Notes: generated by a model from the letters alone, not told the origin. 64,000 nucleotides of DNA from Paracoccaceae bacterium (GCA_030750975.1 JASMHC010000022.1:46859-110858); one strand, 5' to 3'. Shown: positions 52,019-61,751, numbered from the stretch's first letter. Numbers and translations are program-made.

Positions 52019-53172
52019 GCGTCACCTAAGCTGGCCGTAAACTCCGAGCAGCAGGAACCTCGCAGCGCGAAGCGAAGGGTTGGTCCTGTCTCTTGCGTGT
52101 TGGCTGTGATGAGGGTGACCTGCACCGGCAAGCTTTGTGATCCGGTCAGGGCACGCACCGGGGGGTTCTCGAGCGATGTATTTGGCCCCGGCGCGGCTTG
52201 GGCAAACTCCGGCTCCAGCTCAATACTGGGGGTGCGGGTATTGGGTGTTGCGCTGCAGTCTTCGATCCAAGTATTTCCAGCATAGACCGCGTCCACGGCG
52301 CAGTTTTTGCCGCAATCGCGGGATTTGACGGTGAGGTTTGATCCACCGCTCGCCCCTTGCGTCCAGATGTTTTGGCCGTTCACGCGCAGCTGGGCGACGC
52401 CTTGATAGGCAATGTCCTCTAGGCGCAGGCTCGTGATTTCTGCAAAGTCCTGAACCGAGATCTGAATTGTTTTCTCGCGCAGGCTGCAGGCTCCGGTGCC
52501 GCCGCCAGAAAACGTGGTCTCGACCCTGTCTCCGGACGCGTTCCAACTGACCGGTCTGGAGAAGAGAACCGCCTCTTTCAAGCATGCACCCCCTGTGGTG
52601 CCGGTGCAGCGCCATTCAATGTTTCTGGCGCATGTTTTGCGATACTCCGGGGTTTCCTCAGAGCAGCTCCACCTGTCGGTACGGTGTACTGTGACCTGAC
52701 GCTCTTCGCGGCAATATCGAAAATCCTGGGTGAGGGGGGCCGAGCAATTATATGTGCCCGAGGCAATTGGCCCGTCAAAGTCACTGGTGCAGGATCCGCT
52801 ATCTCCGCTAAACATCCCGGCCACAGAGTCAGCGCCTATTGAGACGGCCAGGTTCGCCAGACCAAGCGCGCCGTTTGAGGGGGCGACATCCGGCCGCCCC
52901 GTGGCGCTGTCCACCGTTGCCCGAAACGCTTGGCTTGCGGTGCTGTCCCCTGCCCTCGTGGCGATGATAGCGTCACCCAGATCTCCGTCTCCGAGGCTTG
53001 CTTCAAAGGGCGTGGCGGTCTCAAAAGGCAGCACGACCTCTTCGAGCGCCCCTTGGGTGAGGGTCTGCGGGATCGGTCCGAGGGCATCAATCTGCGCCGA
53101 CGCCCGATCCTGCACGCTCTGCGCGGATAGCGGCGTGGCAATCAGAAGCAGAATGACAGCGAGACACCTCAT
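52012..53172 (-). CDS. Cys-rich TraN N-terminal-like secreted protein
   Basis: The 386-residue secreted protein has a signal peptide (MRCLAVILLLIATPLSAQS) and many cysteines (YCREERQVTVHR, CSEETPEYRKTCARNIEWRC, CLKEAVLFSRP, SRDCGKNCAVDAVY) resembling the N-terminal half of F-type TraN. It precedes the shorter TraN-like gene, overlapping it. I infer a split or duplicated TraN, with both parts exported. The start at 53172 overlaps the trbC stop (ATGA); 53181 is also possible. Confidence 0.65.
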   Translation of the reverse strand: MRCLAVILLLIATPLSAQSVQDRASAQIDALGPIPQTLTQGALEEVVLPFETATPFEASLGDGDLGDAIIATRAGDSTASQAFRATVDSATGRPDVAPSNGALGLANLAVSIGADSVAGMFSGDSGSCTSDFDGPIASGTYNCSAPLTQDFRYCREERQVTVHRTDRWSCSEETPEYRKTCARNIEWRCTGTTGGACLKEAVLFSRPVSWNASGDRVETTFSGGGTGACSLREKTIQISVQDFAEITSLRLEDIAYQGVAQLRVNGQNIWTQGASGGSNLTVKSRDCGKNCAVDAVYAGNTWIEDCSATPNTRTPSIELEPEFAQAAPGPNTSLENPPVRALTGSQSLPVQVTLITANTQETGPTLRFALRGSCCSEFTASLGDAC

Positions 53173-53906
53173 AGGCCCCATTTCACCTTTTCCAAAGCAG
53201 CGATGGCGCTGTGGGCAGCCTCTCCATCCCCACCTGCGATAATCTCAAGCGCCGCTTGCAGAGGAATATTGCCGGCAATCCGGTCGTGAAGTGGGGCCAG
53301 ATCGCCTTCGCAGCCCGAGGTCTCACAAACATCCAAAGGCTCGGAGGTGACAATGATCTGCGGTACGGTCTCCACCTGAAACCGTGTAAAAAGCGTCGGA
53401 TCAATGCCAAATCCCACAGCATCTGCGTCTTCGCCAAAAGTCTCGGTGATGGCCGCTTGGGTCGCAAAGACCGAGTTGTCCAGAAACCCGCGAAACACGA
53501 TGGGGACACCAAAGCTTTGCGCCTCGATCATCATCGCTTTCAGTGTTGGGCCCGGCATCGAAAAGCTTGCCAACACGAAGATCCTGTCCGATCCCCAGCG
53601 ATCGTTTTCTTGCTCTGAGAGAAACGTGCCGTCCTCAACACCGAGCATTTCGCGCACCCGCGGATTGCTCAGGGCCTTTTCGCGGAACGCTTCGATATCA
53701 AAATCCCTCCCGAAGCCGTCAGCTTCTTGAATGTCGAGGCTTTCGGACCATTGGCCCCCAAGCTGTTGCGCGCCCTCCAGCATGTCCGGGATGGAAGGCT
53801 CAATGAAGCCTTGCGCACCGGGTGCGAACTGCAGCACCTCGTCGCCCGCCAGGGCCGGCAGTGCACCAAGGACCAGGAATGGTATTGTCATCAGAGTGCG
53901 CAGCAA
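53169..53906 (-). CDS. trbC: F-type pilin assembly protein TrbC
   Basis: The 245-residue protein has a hydrophobic signal (LRTLMTIPFLVLGALPALAG) and the TrbC core (IFVLASFSMPGPTLKAMMIEAQSFGVPIVFRG), followed by TRFQVETVPQIIVT. I chose the TTG at 53906: GGAGG lies eight bases upstream and the signal then begins MLRTLM. An ATG at 53930 and one at 53891 are in frame; the last overlaps the traU stop but lacks a basic n-region. Confidence 0.82.
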   Translation of the reverse strand: MLRTLMTIPFLVLGALPALAGDEVLQFAPGAQGFIEPSIPDMLEGAQQLGGQWSESLDIQEADGFGRDFDIEAFREKALSNPRVREMLGVEDGTFLSEQENDRWGSDRIFVLASFSMPGPTLKAMMIEAQSFGVPIVFRGFLDNSVFATQAAITETFGEDADAVGFGIDPTLFTRFQVETVPQIIVTSEPLDVCETSGCEGDLAPLHDRIAGNIPLQAALEIIAGGDGEAAHSAIAALEKVKWGL

Positions 53907-54874
53907 TTTCTTTTCCTCCACATGAGCCATCCAAAGCTTTCGCCGGTGAATGGAATTTCCCGCCCGCTATCGATATATTGCGTGCTGGACCCGATGGGGG
54001 CGCAGCCATAGCGCCCGCCGGTTTTTGCTCGGGGTCGGGTGATCTGCATCCGGTACTGGCTCTTGGGAATGATCGGCGCGATGCGCGGGCTGCAGGCGGT
54101 TGGATTGCTGGCGGTTTTTCGCGCCAGAAGCAGCCGGTGCATACGCGCAGTGAGACGCGCCGCCACAGACTGGCTCGCCATCACACCGCCATAGTGGCTG
54201 TTGACCTCTCCGGCGATCGGATAGAGCGATCCCTGACAGCCATTGCACCAAAAGAGCGCGTCCATGCTGAGAGTGCCGGAACTGGCGGCCACACATTCAG
54301 CCGCGCAGGCCGCTTGCGCGATCGGATTGGCAAAGAGAATGGCTTCGGGATTCAGCAGATTATTGAGCTCGACATTGTTCCAAAGCGGATCAATCTCGCT
54401 GATATAGGCCACGTCAAACACGGTGGTTTCCAGACACAGCCCGTCGATGATGGTGCCAAGCCAGCTGATGAGCGGATAGTAGTAATAATGCGCTTGCCAG
54501 GCCGAACCGGAATCCGACCCGTTTGAACCCGTGGCCGTTGACGTGCCATTGGCCAAGAGCTGGAAATCCATGTCAAAGCCCATGTTCACAAAACAGCCGG
54601 CTTCATTGGCCACATCCACGAGCCGCGCGGGTTCCCAAAGCCCGATGGACAAGCCAATCCTTGGCAAGAGACCTTCCCAGCAGGCACAGAGCGGAAAGCC
54701 TTGATTGCGCGTGTCCGGTCGGCTTGTGCCAAGGCTGATGGCGCCGATTGATATGGGAAAGATACAGTCCCAACAAACCTCGGTGATCGGGTTGAGGAAC
54801 TTCGCATTGCACTTGGCTTGCGCACTACCTGAGACCAGGACGGCGGCAAAGAGGGCAAGTAACCACAGCCTCAT
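53891..54874 (-). CDS. traU: F-type conjugal transfer protein TraU
   Basis: The 327-residue periplasmic protein has a signal peptide, the TraU opener NPITEVCWDCIFPISIGAI, many cysteines (CACWEG, WCNGCQGSLYP) and a C-terminal RYGCAPIGSSTQYID segment. It is needed for DNA transfer and late pilus steps. It overlaps TraW by four bases. Confidence 0.93.
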   Translation of the reverse strand: MRLWLLALFAAVLVSGSAQAKCNAKFLNPITEVCWDCIFPISIGAISLGTSRPDTRNQGFPLCACWEGLLPRIGLSIGLWEPARLVDVANEAGCFVNMGFDMDFQLLANGTSTATGSNGSDSGSAWQAHYYYYPLISWLGTIIDGLCLETTVFDVAYISEIDPLWNNVELNNLLNPEAILFANPIAQAACAAECVAASSGTLSMDALFWCNGCQGSLYPIAGEVNSHYGGVMASQSVAARLTARMHRLLLARKTASNPTACSPRIAPIIPKSQYRMQITRPRAKTGGRYGCAPIGSSTQYIDSGREIPFTGESFGWLMWRKRNCCAL

Positions 54875-55509
54875 CGCAGTGCTCCAACGGGCACTTCCTC
54901 TACCATCATCACCCGCTCGCCGCGCGTGATGACGCTGGGCAGCCGGGTGATCTGGAAGCGGGAGGTGATCTGACCGTCTTGATCAAAGTAGAACCGACGT
55001 CCATGGGCGCGCATCAACTCGAGCGGCGCGCCATTGGTCAGAACCAGGAGCGTGTCGAGCTCGTTGCCTTCAGAAAGCGCGAATGCCACCTGCTCTGGCA
55101 CGTCCCCGTCAAAGATAACGATCCGTTGGTTGAAATGCGAATATTCCAGCGGATTGATCCGCGTGCCCGCACGGGCAAAGACGACGCCGCGATGATCCAC
55201 CAGGTCCCGATCAAGGGTGATCGAGAGATCGACCTCATAGGACTGCGCCTCCTCTGCGGGCAGCAAGCCTAGCACTGGCCGTGGCCGGTTCACATAAGCG
55301 CGTGTGGTGTCCTGCATCTCTTGCCGCATCGCATCAAGCTCGCCGCTGTCTTCCATCGCAGAAAGACGTGCCTGGATGACCTCGAGCAGGTTGGGCTCGG
55401 CGATCTCCCAGACCGGCCCATGGGTGCCGAAATCTTTAGCTAAGGTGGCTTCTCCCGGTGCGAGCAGAGCGAGACAAAGCGCCAGTGTTTTCAATTTTAC
55501 TGAAACCAT
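54871..55509 (-). CDS. traW: F-type conjugal transfer protein TraW
   Basis: The 212-residue protein has a signal peptide (about 1-24) and the TraW pattern: DFGTHGPVWEIAEPNLLEVI, INPLEYSHFNQRIVIFDGD and RFQITRLPSVITRGER. TraW works with TrbC and TraU in pilus assembly. The start 55509 follows GGAGC and overlaps the previous stop. Confidence 0.92.
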   Translation of the reverse strand: MVSVKLKTLALCLALLAPGEATLAKDFGTHGPVWEIAEPNLLEVIQARLSAMEDSGELDAMRQEMQDTTRAYVNRPRPVLGLLPAEEAQSYEVDLSITLDRDLVDHRGVVFARAGTRINPLEYSHFNQRIVIFDGDVPEQVAFALSEGNELDTLLVLTNGAPLELMRAHGRRFYFDQDGQITSRFQITRLPSVITRGERVMMVEEVPVGALR

Positions 55510-56006
55510 GTGCTGAGCTCCGTCCAATGGGGGATGGGCACCGGAAAGCCGACCGCCAGAATATCGGACTTCGCGATGGTGCCGATGAGGGCATAGCGGC
55601 TGTCCAGGGAGTCAGGAGCGTCTCCGAAGACGGCAAACTGACCGTCGCCAATCTTGCCACTTGGCAATGGTCTCAGCCCTTTGTCTGTGAGGTCCCCAAG
55701 CAAGGATTTGCAGTCGCCTGCAACGCAAACCCGGGTATCGGTTGAGGTGATTTCGTCACCGGGACGTCCCGCGATCCTCTTCACGAAGGGGAAGTTTTGA
55801 AACCGGTCATCCACAGCCTCAGGCGTTCGGAAGGCCACATAGCTGCCCTTCAAGGGAACGATGGGCCAGCGCAGCATAAAGTATCCGGAATGGGGCAAAG
55901 AGCTTGTGCCGTTGATGACCAAAGTGCCCGCACTGAGGGTATAAAATCCCAGCAGGACAAAGCCGCCCAGGAGGCCAAGGCCTATGGATCTTTTAACCCT
56001 GCTCAT
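55497..56006 (-). CDS. S26-family signal peptidase (TraF/LepB-like)
   Basis: The 169-residue protein has one N-terminal membrane anchor, the probable nucleophile in NGTSSLPHSGYFM (Ser) and the catalytic Lys in FVKRIAGRPGD. It may process the pilin or another Tra protein. It sits between trbI and traW in the operon, unlike F itself, and resembles the TraF protease of other conjugation systems. It overlaps trbI by four bases. Confidence 0.88.
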   Translation of the reverse strand: MSRVKRSIGLGLLGGFVLLGFYTLSAGTLVINGTSSLPHSGYFMLRWPIVPLKGSYVAFRTPEAVDDRFQNFPFVKRIAGRPGDEITSTDTRVCVAGDCKSLLGDLTDKGLRPLPSGKIGDGQFAVFGDAPDSLDSRYALIGTIAKSDILAVGFPVPIPHWTELSTWFQ

Positions 56007-56356
56007 TGGATCAGGTCCCAACGTGCAATCACCCGCGCAGCAAACTCGTGGCTAATATCCACCCCACCAGCCAGAACGTGATTGGCATTGATGAGAAGGG
56101 CGCCCGTCTGGGTGTGAAGGACCTGCGCTTCTTCCATCACCAAGCGGTCGAAGGTGCGGATGGCGTCACGCAGCGCGTCTTCGCTCAAATGCTGCCCGCG
56201 CTCCTCTATGAACACGCGCACGACCGACTTTGCATCAACGATCAGCACCTCTTCAGGCCTGTCCAAGTGACCAAGATACCTTAGCGTTCCAAGCTGGATC
56301 GCGATCACTGTGAGGATGGCCAATAGGCCCATCACCGCGCGCGTGGCCCAGGTCAT
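56003..56356 (-). CDS. trbI: F-type protein TrbI
   Basis: The 117-residue inner-membrane protein has a single N-terminal helix (residues about 7-25) and the TrbI pattern VIDAKSVVRVFIEE-like, here LIVDAKSVVRVFIEERG, then VLHTQTGALLINANHVLAGG. It affects pilus retraction. It overlaps traC. Confidence 0.85.
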   Translation of the reverse strand: MTWATRAVMGLLAILTVIAIQLGTLRYLGHLDRPEEVLIVDAKSVVRVFIEERGQHLSEDALRDAIRTFDRLVMEEAQVLHTQTGALLINANHVLAGGVDISHEFAARVIARWDLIQ

Positions 56357-58851
56357 GCAACATCTCCCTTGGCGACCATGTCTTTGAGCGCCTCGACCGT
56401 CGTGAGACCCGCGGCCCTACGTCGTTTCAGGTGCTCGACAGTCGCGCCCTTTGAGGAAAACACCGCCAGAGAAAACGGATCGAGCATCAGCCGCCCGAAA
56501 AACCATCCCCCCGGCCCCTTCACGGCCATTTCAGAAAACTGACCGGGTACGCTGGTGATGGATTTAAGTTTGGCTCCAAATCCCGCCGGGATCGATAGGC
56601 GCTTGTTTTGCTCCAACCGGTCAATTGTTTCGGGGTTTTGCGCGAGAAACACCGTCCAGTCGGAGTTTTGCAGACAAACCTCGGCCGCCTGGTTTTGAAA
56701 GTAGTCGTCGACAGACTGCGTGCCAGTGATCAACGCGCCGGTGTATTTGCGCGCGCGCCTGACCACGCCTTCGATGAACTTCGCCGTGCCAACCCCTTTC
56801 AAGAGATCCCAGGCCTCATCGATGAGGATGGCGACGGGCACAGAGCGATCCGTTTTAAACATCAGCTCGGTCCCGAGAAACATGATGATCTGCAAGACGA
56901 CCTGCTCGAGATCAGGCTGACTTTTGAGGTTGGAGAGCTCGACGACGGTGAAGGGGGTTTCCACATCCACCGTGGCCTGGCCTTCGAAGTATTTGCCGTA
57001 GACCCCGTCATGGGTGAAGGATTTGAGCTTGGTGCAGACATCTTCCAGCCGGGGATCGGCCGCGACACGAGCTTTGAGCTTCAGATAGACATCGGTAATT
57101 TCGCCCGCCGGGCCCTTTTCGTTCCAGACCGCAAAGACCGCATCGGATATCGCCTTTTCCTCGATCCCTTCTACGCGCCCTTCGCGCTGCGCGCCAAGCG
57201 CAGCCATGGAGGCAACAACGCGCGTGATCAGATCCACAGCCTCGGCGGCGTAGTCCGTCGGTGACCCAGCTTCGCCACCCTGCATTTTGTCGGCTTGCAG
57301 CATTGAGAAGGGATTAAGACGCAGCTCTTGGTCCCCATCAAAAGCAATGTGGCGCCCGCCCAAGATCTCGCACGTGGTCTGAAAACTATAGCCATCATCA
57401 ATCACCAGGGCACGGCCCCCGTTGGCGTAGATCGAGGTGATCAGCTCTTGCATGAACACCGATTTGCCAGCGCCGGATTTGCCGACGACGGCCACGTTGT
57501 AGTTTCCTTCGCTTTGAAAGTTCGACCAGGTGAAGATCTGTCCTTGTCGCCCGACAAGCAGCATGCCCGGCCCTGCGCTGTTGCCTTTCCATTCGCCCGA
57601 AACCGGAGCGACCGAGGTGAGCGCGCGGGCTTTGAGAAGGCGCATGCGTTGCAATCGGGTCAACGTATTCATGTATTTCTCGGACGAGCCAAGCGGTAGC
57701 GCATTGACGAGAAGAGGCAGCTGCAGGTATTTTTCCTGACGCAGGCCAAAGCCGACGCGGCGGTAGATCTTTGCCAGCTCCGAGCTGGCGATACGGGCCT
57801 CTTGGCCACTGCCCTTGGTGTAGCCGATCACAGTCATCACCGTTTGAAAGAGCCGCTCGCCGCTTTCCAGCTCTTCTGAGAGAGACTGGTACTCCTGCAC
57901 TTTGCCCTCAAAGTCACTGACGAAGCGATTGAACCCTGTTTTGCGGCTATGCTCCAATTTTCCGCGACGTGAAAGCATGTCGCTTGCCGCCTTTTGGGCG
58001 GGGATCGAGACGGCGGTCAGCGCAGTGAGAACCGGCCCATGAGGTCGCTCGGAGATCTTTTCCGGCTCGCCAAGCAAGGTGGCCCCAAGGGCGGCGCTCC
58101 ATTCTTTTGGAAACCTTGCAACGCTTGTCACGCTGGCAGCGACCGTTGGATCTCCACCAAACTGTATAAAACCCGGCGCCACCTGCAGGGATGCCCCGGG
58201 CAGTTGGGCATTAAGCGGAAGTTGGTCATCATAACTTGCCTGGGACAGCCCGCCCCACTGCTCGGCATGCAGGATTTCCTCAAGAAGCTGCAAGAAGGTC
58301 GTGGGCTCCATGCCACTTGGTTGTGGCAGACCCAAAGCCCCAAGAATGGCGCGGCGATATTCTTCCAGACCTGCAAGCTTGCTCATGCTCGCATCCCCTT
58401 CAATCCAGCCGGTCACGAAGGTTCTGCGGTTTGTGGGGATCGCTTTGATCGGATGTGCGCTGCCAAAGCGCAGATCGCTTAAATGCTCGACGCGCCCCTT
58501 GGCCATGGCCTCGGTCAGCTCGCCACCCGATGAACGCCGCGCGGCCCAAGCGTTTAGCGGCGCGCGTAGTTCCGGCGAAGACCAACTGATCACCTGAAAC
58601 CCGGCTTGCGCTGGCATGCTGGTGAGTAGGGCCGAATGGAGATTGCCGACCACCTCTTCGCTGGCGATCTGGGGGGCGATCTCGAGAATGAAACCGGTGG
58701 TTTTATCGTTGTGATAAAGCCGCTTTTCTGGATCATAGACGCGCCAGGGCAAGAGATCCGCCAAAGCTGCATGCTCGAGGATCTGTGTTTGGGCTTGCCT
58801 TAAGCTGTCATCGCCAAAAAGCGTGCCCCAGAAGTCAGATAACTTGCCCAT
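56353..58851 (-). CDS. traC: F-type conjugation ATPase TraC
   Basis: The 832-residue VirB4-like ATPase powers pilus assembly. Walker A is GKSGAGKS (457-464), Walker B is VAILIDEAWDLLKG near 680, and the N-terminal domain begins DLLPWRVYDPEKRLYHNDKT. It overlaps both traV and trbI. Confidence 0.95.
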   Translation of the reverse strand: MGKLSDFWGTLFGDDSLRQAQTQILEHAALADLLPWRVYDPEKRLYHNDKTTGFILEIAPQIASEEVVGNLHSALLTSMPAQAGFQVISWSSPELRAPLNAWAARRSSGGELTEAMAKGRVEHLSDLRFGSAHPIKAIPTNRRTFVTGWIEGDASMSKLAGLEEYRRAILGALGLPQPSGMEPTTFLQLLEEILHAEQWGGLSQASYDDQLPLNAQLPGASLQVAPGFIQFGGDPTVAASVTSVARFPKEWSAALGATLLGEPEKISERPHGPVLTALTAVSIPAQKAASDMLSRRGKLEHSRKTGFNRFVSDFEGKVQEYQSLSEELESGERLFQTVMTVIGYTKGSGQEARIASSELAKIYRRVGFGLRQEKYLQLPLLVNALPLGSSEKYMNTLTRLQRMRLLKARALTSVAPVSGEWKGNSAGPGMLLVGRQGQIFTWSNFQSEGNYNVAVVGKSGAGKSVFMQELITSIYANGGRALVIDDGYSFQTTCEILGGRHIAFDGDQELRLNPFSMLQADKMQGGEAGSPTDYAAEAVDLITRVVASMAALGAQREGRVEGIEEKAISDAVFAVWNEKGPAGEITDVYLKLKARVAADPRLEDVCTKLKSFTHDGVYGKYFEGQATVDVETPFTVVELSNLKSQPDLEQVVLQIIMFLGTELMFKTDRSVPVAILIDEAWDLLKGVGTAKFIEGVVRRARKYTGALITGTQSVDDYFQNQAAEVCLQNSDWTVFLAQNPETIDRLEQNKRLSIPAGFGAKLKSITSVPGQFSEMAVKGPGGWFFGRLMLDPFSLAVFSSKGATVEHLKRRRAAGLTTVEALKDMVAKGDVA

Positions 58852-59246
58852 CAGCGCTGCACCCAGTGTGCGTCCTGCACGATGAAATGCACATAGCGCG
58901 ATTCATGGAGCAATTCGTTTTGATCAAGATAGGGCGCAATCCAGAGGCGCCCGACGACCTCGGACTGGCGATAGCGATCGGAGTCGTAAGGGTAGCCACC
59001 GTCGGGCAGGCTTGCGTAAATGTCAGCCGTTTTGCCGATCCCAATGGGCTCTTGTGACAGGGTTTTCAGGGCAAGGTCTTCGCGTGTTTCTGTGACCGGT
59101 GTGAGCTCTTGTCCGTTTTGCCCATCGGCCTCGGCAATGGTCGCGCAAGGCGTGCCTGCTTGAGCGCGACACAGGAAGTCACTTTCCGTATTTGTCACAC
59201 TGCATCCGGCAAGGGCGAGCCCTGCGATCATCATTGCATGCTTCAT
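58851..59246 (-). CDS. traV: F-type outer-membrane lipoprotein TraV
   Basis: The 131-residue lipoprotein has a lipobox (LALAGC, Cys15), then the TraV Cys pair (FLCRAQAGTPC). It anchors the core complex of the transfer channel, with TraK and TraB. It overlaps traB by four bases and traC by one. Confidence 0.9.
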   Translation of the reverse strand: MKHAMMIAGLALAGCSVTNTESDFLCRAQAGTPCATIAEADGQNGQELTPVTETREDLALKTLSQEPIGIGKTADIYASLPDGGYPYDSDRYRQSEVVGRLWIAPYLDQNELLHESRYVHFIVQDAHWVQR

Positions 59247-60502
59247 TGCAGGGATATTCCTTCCATAAACACCAGCTCGACCTTCGTTCCGCCATTCAGA
59301 GAAATCACCGGCTGATATTGTTCGGCGCGATTGATGTAATATTCCGAGAGCGTGTTGGCAGCCGACTGCACGCCGCCCGTGCCAGCCGCGATGCCGGCAG
59401 TGCGGGCGATATCCTCGATAGAGGTCGTCTCGCCACCTGAGGCAGACGCGGTGTCTGCCGCACTTGCCAAACCGTTGAGCGCTCCTGCAATGGCCGCGTT
59501 GGTGACAAGGGCACCTTCACGGCTCACCACCCTGCCCCGCACTCCGGCCTTGCCAGCACCAACCATATATCCGGCGATCCGCTCTTCGATCACCTCGCCG
59601 CCGCGTTTGAGGCAGGTAAGGGACAATAACCTAACCCGAACACGCTCGGAGCTCAGATCGCCAATGGCCGATCCCTGAACGGTGCAGCCTTCGATGTTGA
59701 TTTTACCGCCGGTACTGCCTTTGCGCCCGGCGGTGATCGCGGGTCCTGTGACTCGAAACAGAACGGGCGTGGGGTTTTCCCGATCAACCACATTGGTGGC
59801 CGCATCCGCGCCCGAAAGCACCACGGCGGGCGCATAGGATCCGGCGGGAATGTAATTGCCGAGCCTATTGGGTGCGTCTTCGCTCTCAGACTGCGCGGGC
59901 TCGGCAAGTGAAAAGCTCTGACCAAAACTGCCCGGTTGCGGCGCTTGTCCTGCGAGTTGCTGGGAAGGGCTTGCACTGCTTGCGCCGCGTTGCGCCCCCT
60001 CGGATTGCCCAGTGTCCTCTCTGCGAACAGGCTCCCGGCTAATGAACTCACTGCCAAAGGAGGCGTAATCGGGTGTTGAGACACCGGCTGTGGATCCTTG
60101 CCCACCTGATGGTCGGACAACTGGTGCCGGGACCACTTCCAACTCCGCAATCCTATCGGCTTGTTGAAGGATCATGTCGTCGTATTCTTGTCGGATCGAG
60201 GCGATCTGCTCTGATGTTGCCTCTCTTTGCGCATCCATGCTTTTGGTCAGATCGTCGACAAGAACGGCGAGCCGGTCGATTTCTGCGCGGCTCGAGGTGA
60301 CCCAGGACATCTCAGGTGCTGCTGCGGAGGTGCGATCGGCAACAATGCTGACATCGATGCCGTCGTTCGAGCTTCGCATCGGTAATGCTGCGGGGCTCTT
60401 CGGCGCAAGGACGCCAAAGATGACCGTGCCCAGTGCCAGAACCGCGCCCAGACCCAGTCCGAAGACGATATACTGCTGTTTTTTTCTATCCGGCGCGGCC
60501 AT
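59243..60502 (-). CDS. traB: F-type TraB (VirB10-like scaffold)
   Basis: From ATG 60502 the protein has 419 residues: one N-terminal membrane helix (IVFGLGLGAVLALGTVIFGV), a coiled-coil (about 65-110), a Pro/Ser/Gln-rich linker and a C-terminal VirB10-like barrel (PAGSYAPAVVLSGADAAT, RVRLLSLTCLKRGGEVIEER, VELVFMEGISLQ). It bridges both membranes. The ATGA overlap with traK fixes the start. Confidence 0.93.
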   Translation of the reverse strand: MAAPDRKKQQYIVFGLGLGAVLALGTVIFGVLAPKSPAALPMRSSNDGIDVSIVADRTSAAAPEMSWVTSSRAEIDRLAVLVDDLTKSMDAQREATSEQIASIRQEYDDMILQQADRIAELEVVPAPVVRPSGGQGSTAGVSTPDYASFGSEFISREPVRREDTGQSEGAQRGASSASPSQQLAGQAPQPGSFGQSFSLAEPAQSESEDAPNRLGNYIPAGSYAPAVVLSGADAATNVVDRENPTPVLFRVTGPAITAGRKGSTGGKINIEGCTVQGSAIGDLSSERVRVRLLSLTCLKRGGEVIEERIAGYMVGAGKAGVRGRVVSREGALVTNAAIAGALNGLASAADTASASGGETTSIEDIARTAGIAAGTGGVQSAANTLSEYYINRAEQYQPVISLNGGTKVELVFMEGISLQ

Positions 60503-61200
60503 CAGTCGTCCTCGAGCACAATGACCCAGCTGCGTTCGCCGGCAGCCAGTTGGGTGTTTTGCACCCAGATCGCCAGAACCCCTGAGCGATAAAAGTCCTG
60601 TTCTCTCACAAGGCGGGCGGTGTCCCCGGCCACAGCGATTTGCAGGCTTGCGCTCCAACCCTCCCCTGGAATGTGCCGGATGGTTTTTCCGTCTCGTCCG
60701 CTTGGGACCTGCCGACCAAGAACATGTTTCTGGGCAATGTCGCGGATGATGTTTGTGGCAAATTCTGCGATGTCATCGGAATAGCCAAAGCTATCTGAGA
60801 AGTCGGGCGCCTCATCTTCATCCGCGTCAAGCTCGACACCAACAAGGGAGATGAGGACGGTTTCACCCGGTGCCTCGACCGGCGAAAGCGTATAGCCGAT
60901 GGTCACGCCGCTCTCACTGACGATGAACCCCGTTTCCGGCTTTTCAAAATACCCCACACCAACGTAGCGCAGAAACAGGTCGCCGGTTTCCGGATCGTTT
61001 GTTGCTTCAAAATCAGACGCGGTATTGACCAGACGCCGAATGCGGTCTCGCTTGATGCTCAAGCGTGTGACGCCGCTTAACGAGGCCTCAAACCTGATGG
61101 TGCCATCGGGCTCCACGCTTAGGTTTTGTGCCGCATGTCCCGCGGTACCAAGAAGAAGGCCCAAAGCAATGAGGCCAGCGATCACGAGTGCCTTTGTCAT
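60502..61200 (-). CDS. traK: F-type TraK (VirB9-like secretin)
   Basis: The 232-residue periplasmic/outer-membrane protein has a signal peptide (1-23, LLGTAGHAAQ) and the TraK signature: FEASLSGVTRLSIKRDRIRRL, then TGDLFLRYVGV. It forms the outer-membrane core with TraB and TraV. Overlaps traE by four bases. Confidence 0.92.
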   Translation of the reverse strand: MTKALVIAGLIALGLLLGTAGHAAQNLSVEPDGTIRFEASLSGVTRLSIKRDRIRRLVNTASDFEATNDPETGDLFLRYVGVGYFEKPETGFIVSESGVTIGYTLSPVEAPGETVLISLVGVELDADEDEAPDFSDSFGYSDDIAEFATNIIRDIAQKHVLGRQVPSGRDGKTIRHIPGEGWSASLQIAVAGDTARLVREQDFYRSGVLAIWVQNTQLAAGERSWVIVLEDD

Positions 61201-61751
61201 CCCTCGGCCTCCAATTTGCTGATGCGCGACAGACGCGTGGATCCAGCCTCAATGACGAAGGCGAGCTTGATCCGACGCGGTTCTTGTTTAACAAGCACGG
61301 TGTTCAGAAAGGTCTGCATGTCGCCTTCGACAATCACTTCGAGCCGGTCGAAATTGTGCTCGATGCGGCGGGCAAAAAAGACGGTGGAGATGGAACGTTC
61401 GCGGATATCCGTCGCCACACTGTCGTAGTGGCGCAAAAGCGTGTTGCGCTCACCAACGGCTGCAAGACGCGCGATGACATTGCGACCGTAATCCAGGTTC
61501 TCCGGATTGGCGTTGTAAAGCCCGTAGACGGCATCAAGTGCTAAAGCTTCGAGATAGCGTTTATCAACTGACCCACGAGCAATCATACCATCGCTCACAT
61601 TCGTCGGAACGAGGATCACCTGGTTGGTTTGGCTGAATATCTCATAGGCCAGCAGACCATTGATGCCAAAGAGCGCGGCACTGGTGCAGGCAAGGATGTT
61701 GCGTGCCATGCGGGCTTGGCGCACGGATTTCTGCATCGCTTGAAAGTTCAT
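61197..61751 (-). CDS. traE: F-type TraE
   Basis: The 184-residue VirB8-like inner-membrane protein has one N-terminal helix (residues about 17-37), then SVDKRYLEALALDAVYGLYNANPENLDYGR and a C-terminal beta domain. It abuts the traL stop. Confidence 0.92.
   Translation of the reverse strand: MNFQAMQKSVRQARMARNILACTSAALFGINGLLAYEIFSQTNQVILVPTNVSDGMIARGSVDKRYLEALALDAVYGLYNANPENLDYGRNVIARLAAVGERNTLLRHYDSVATDIRERSISTVFFARRIEHNFDRLEVIVEGDMQTFLNTVLVKQEPRRIKLAFVIEAGSTRLSRISKLEAEG

Noticed and set aside
53889..53891. ATG 53891 as start of trbC, overlapping the traU stop
   Set aside because: It would leave the signal peptide without basic residues; the TTG at 53906 has GGAGG at 8-base spacing.
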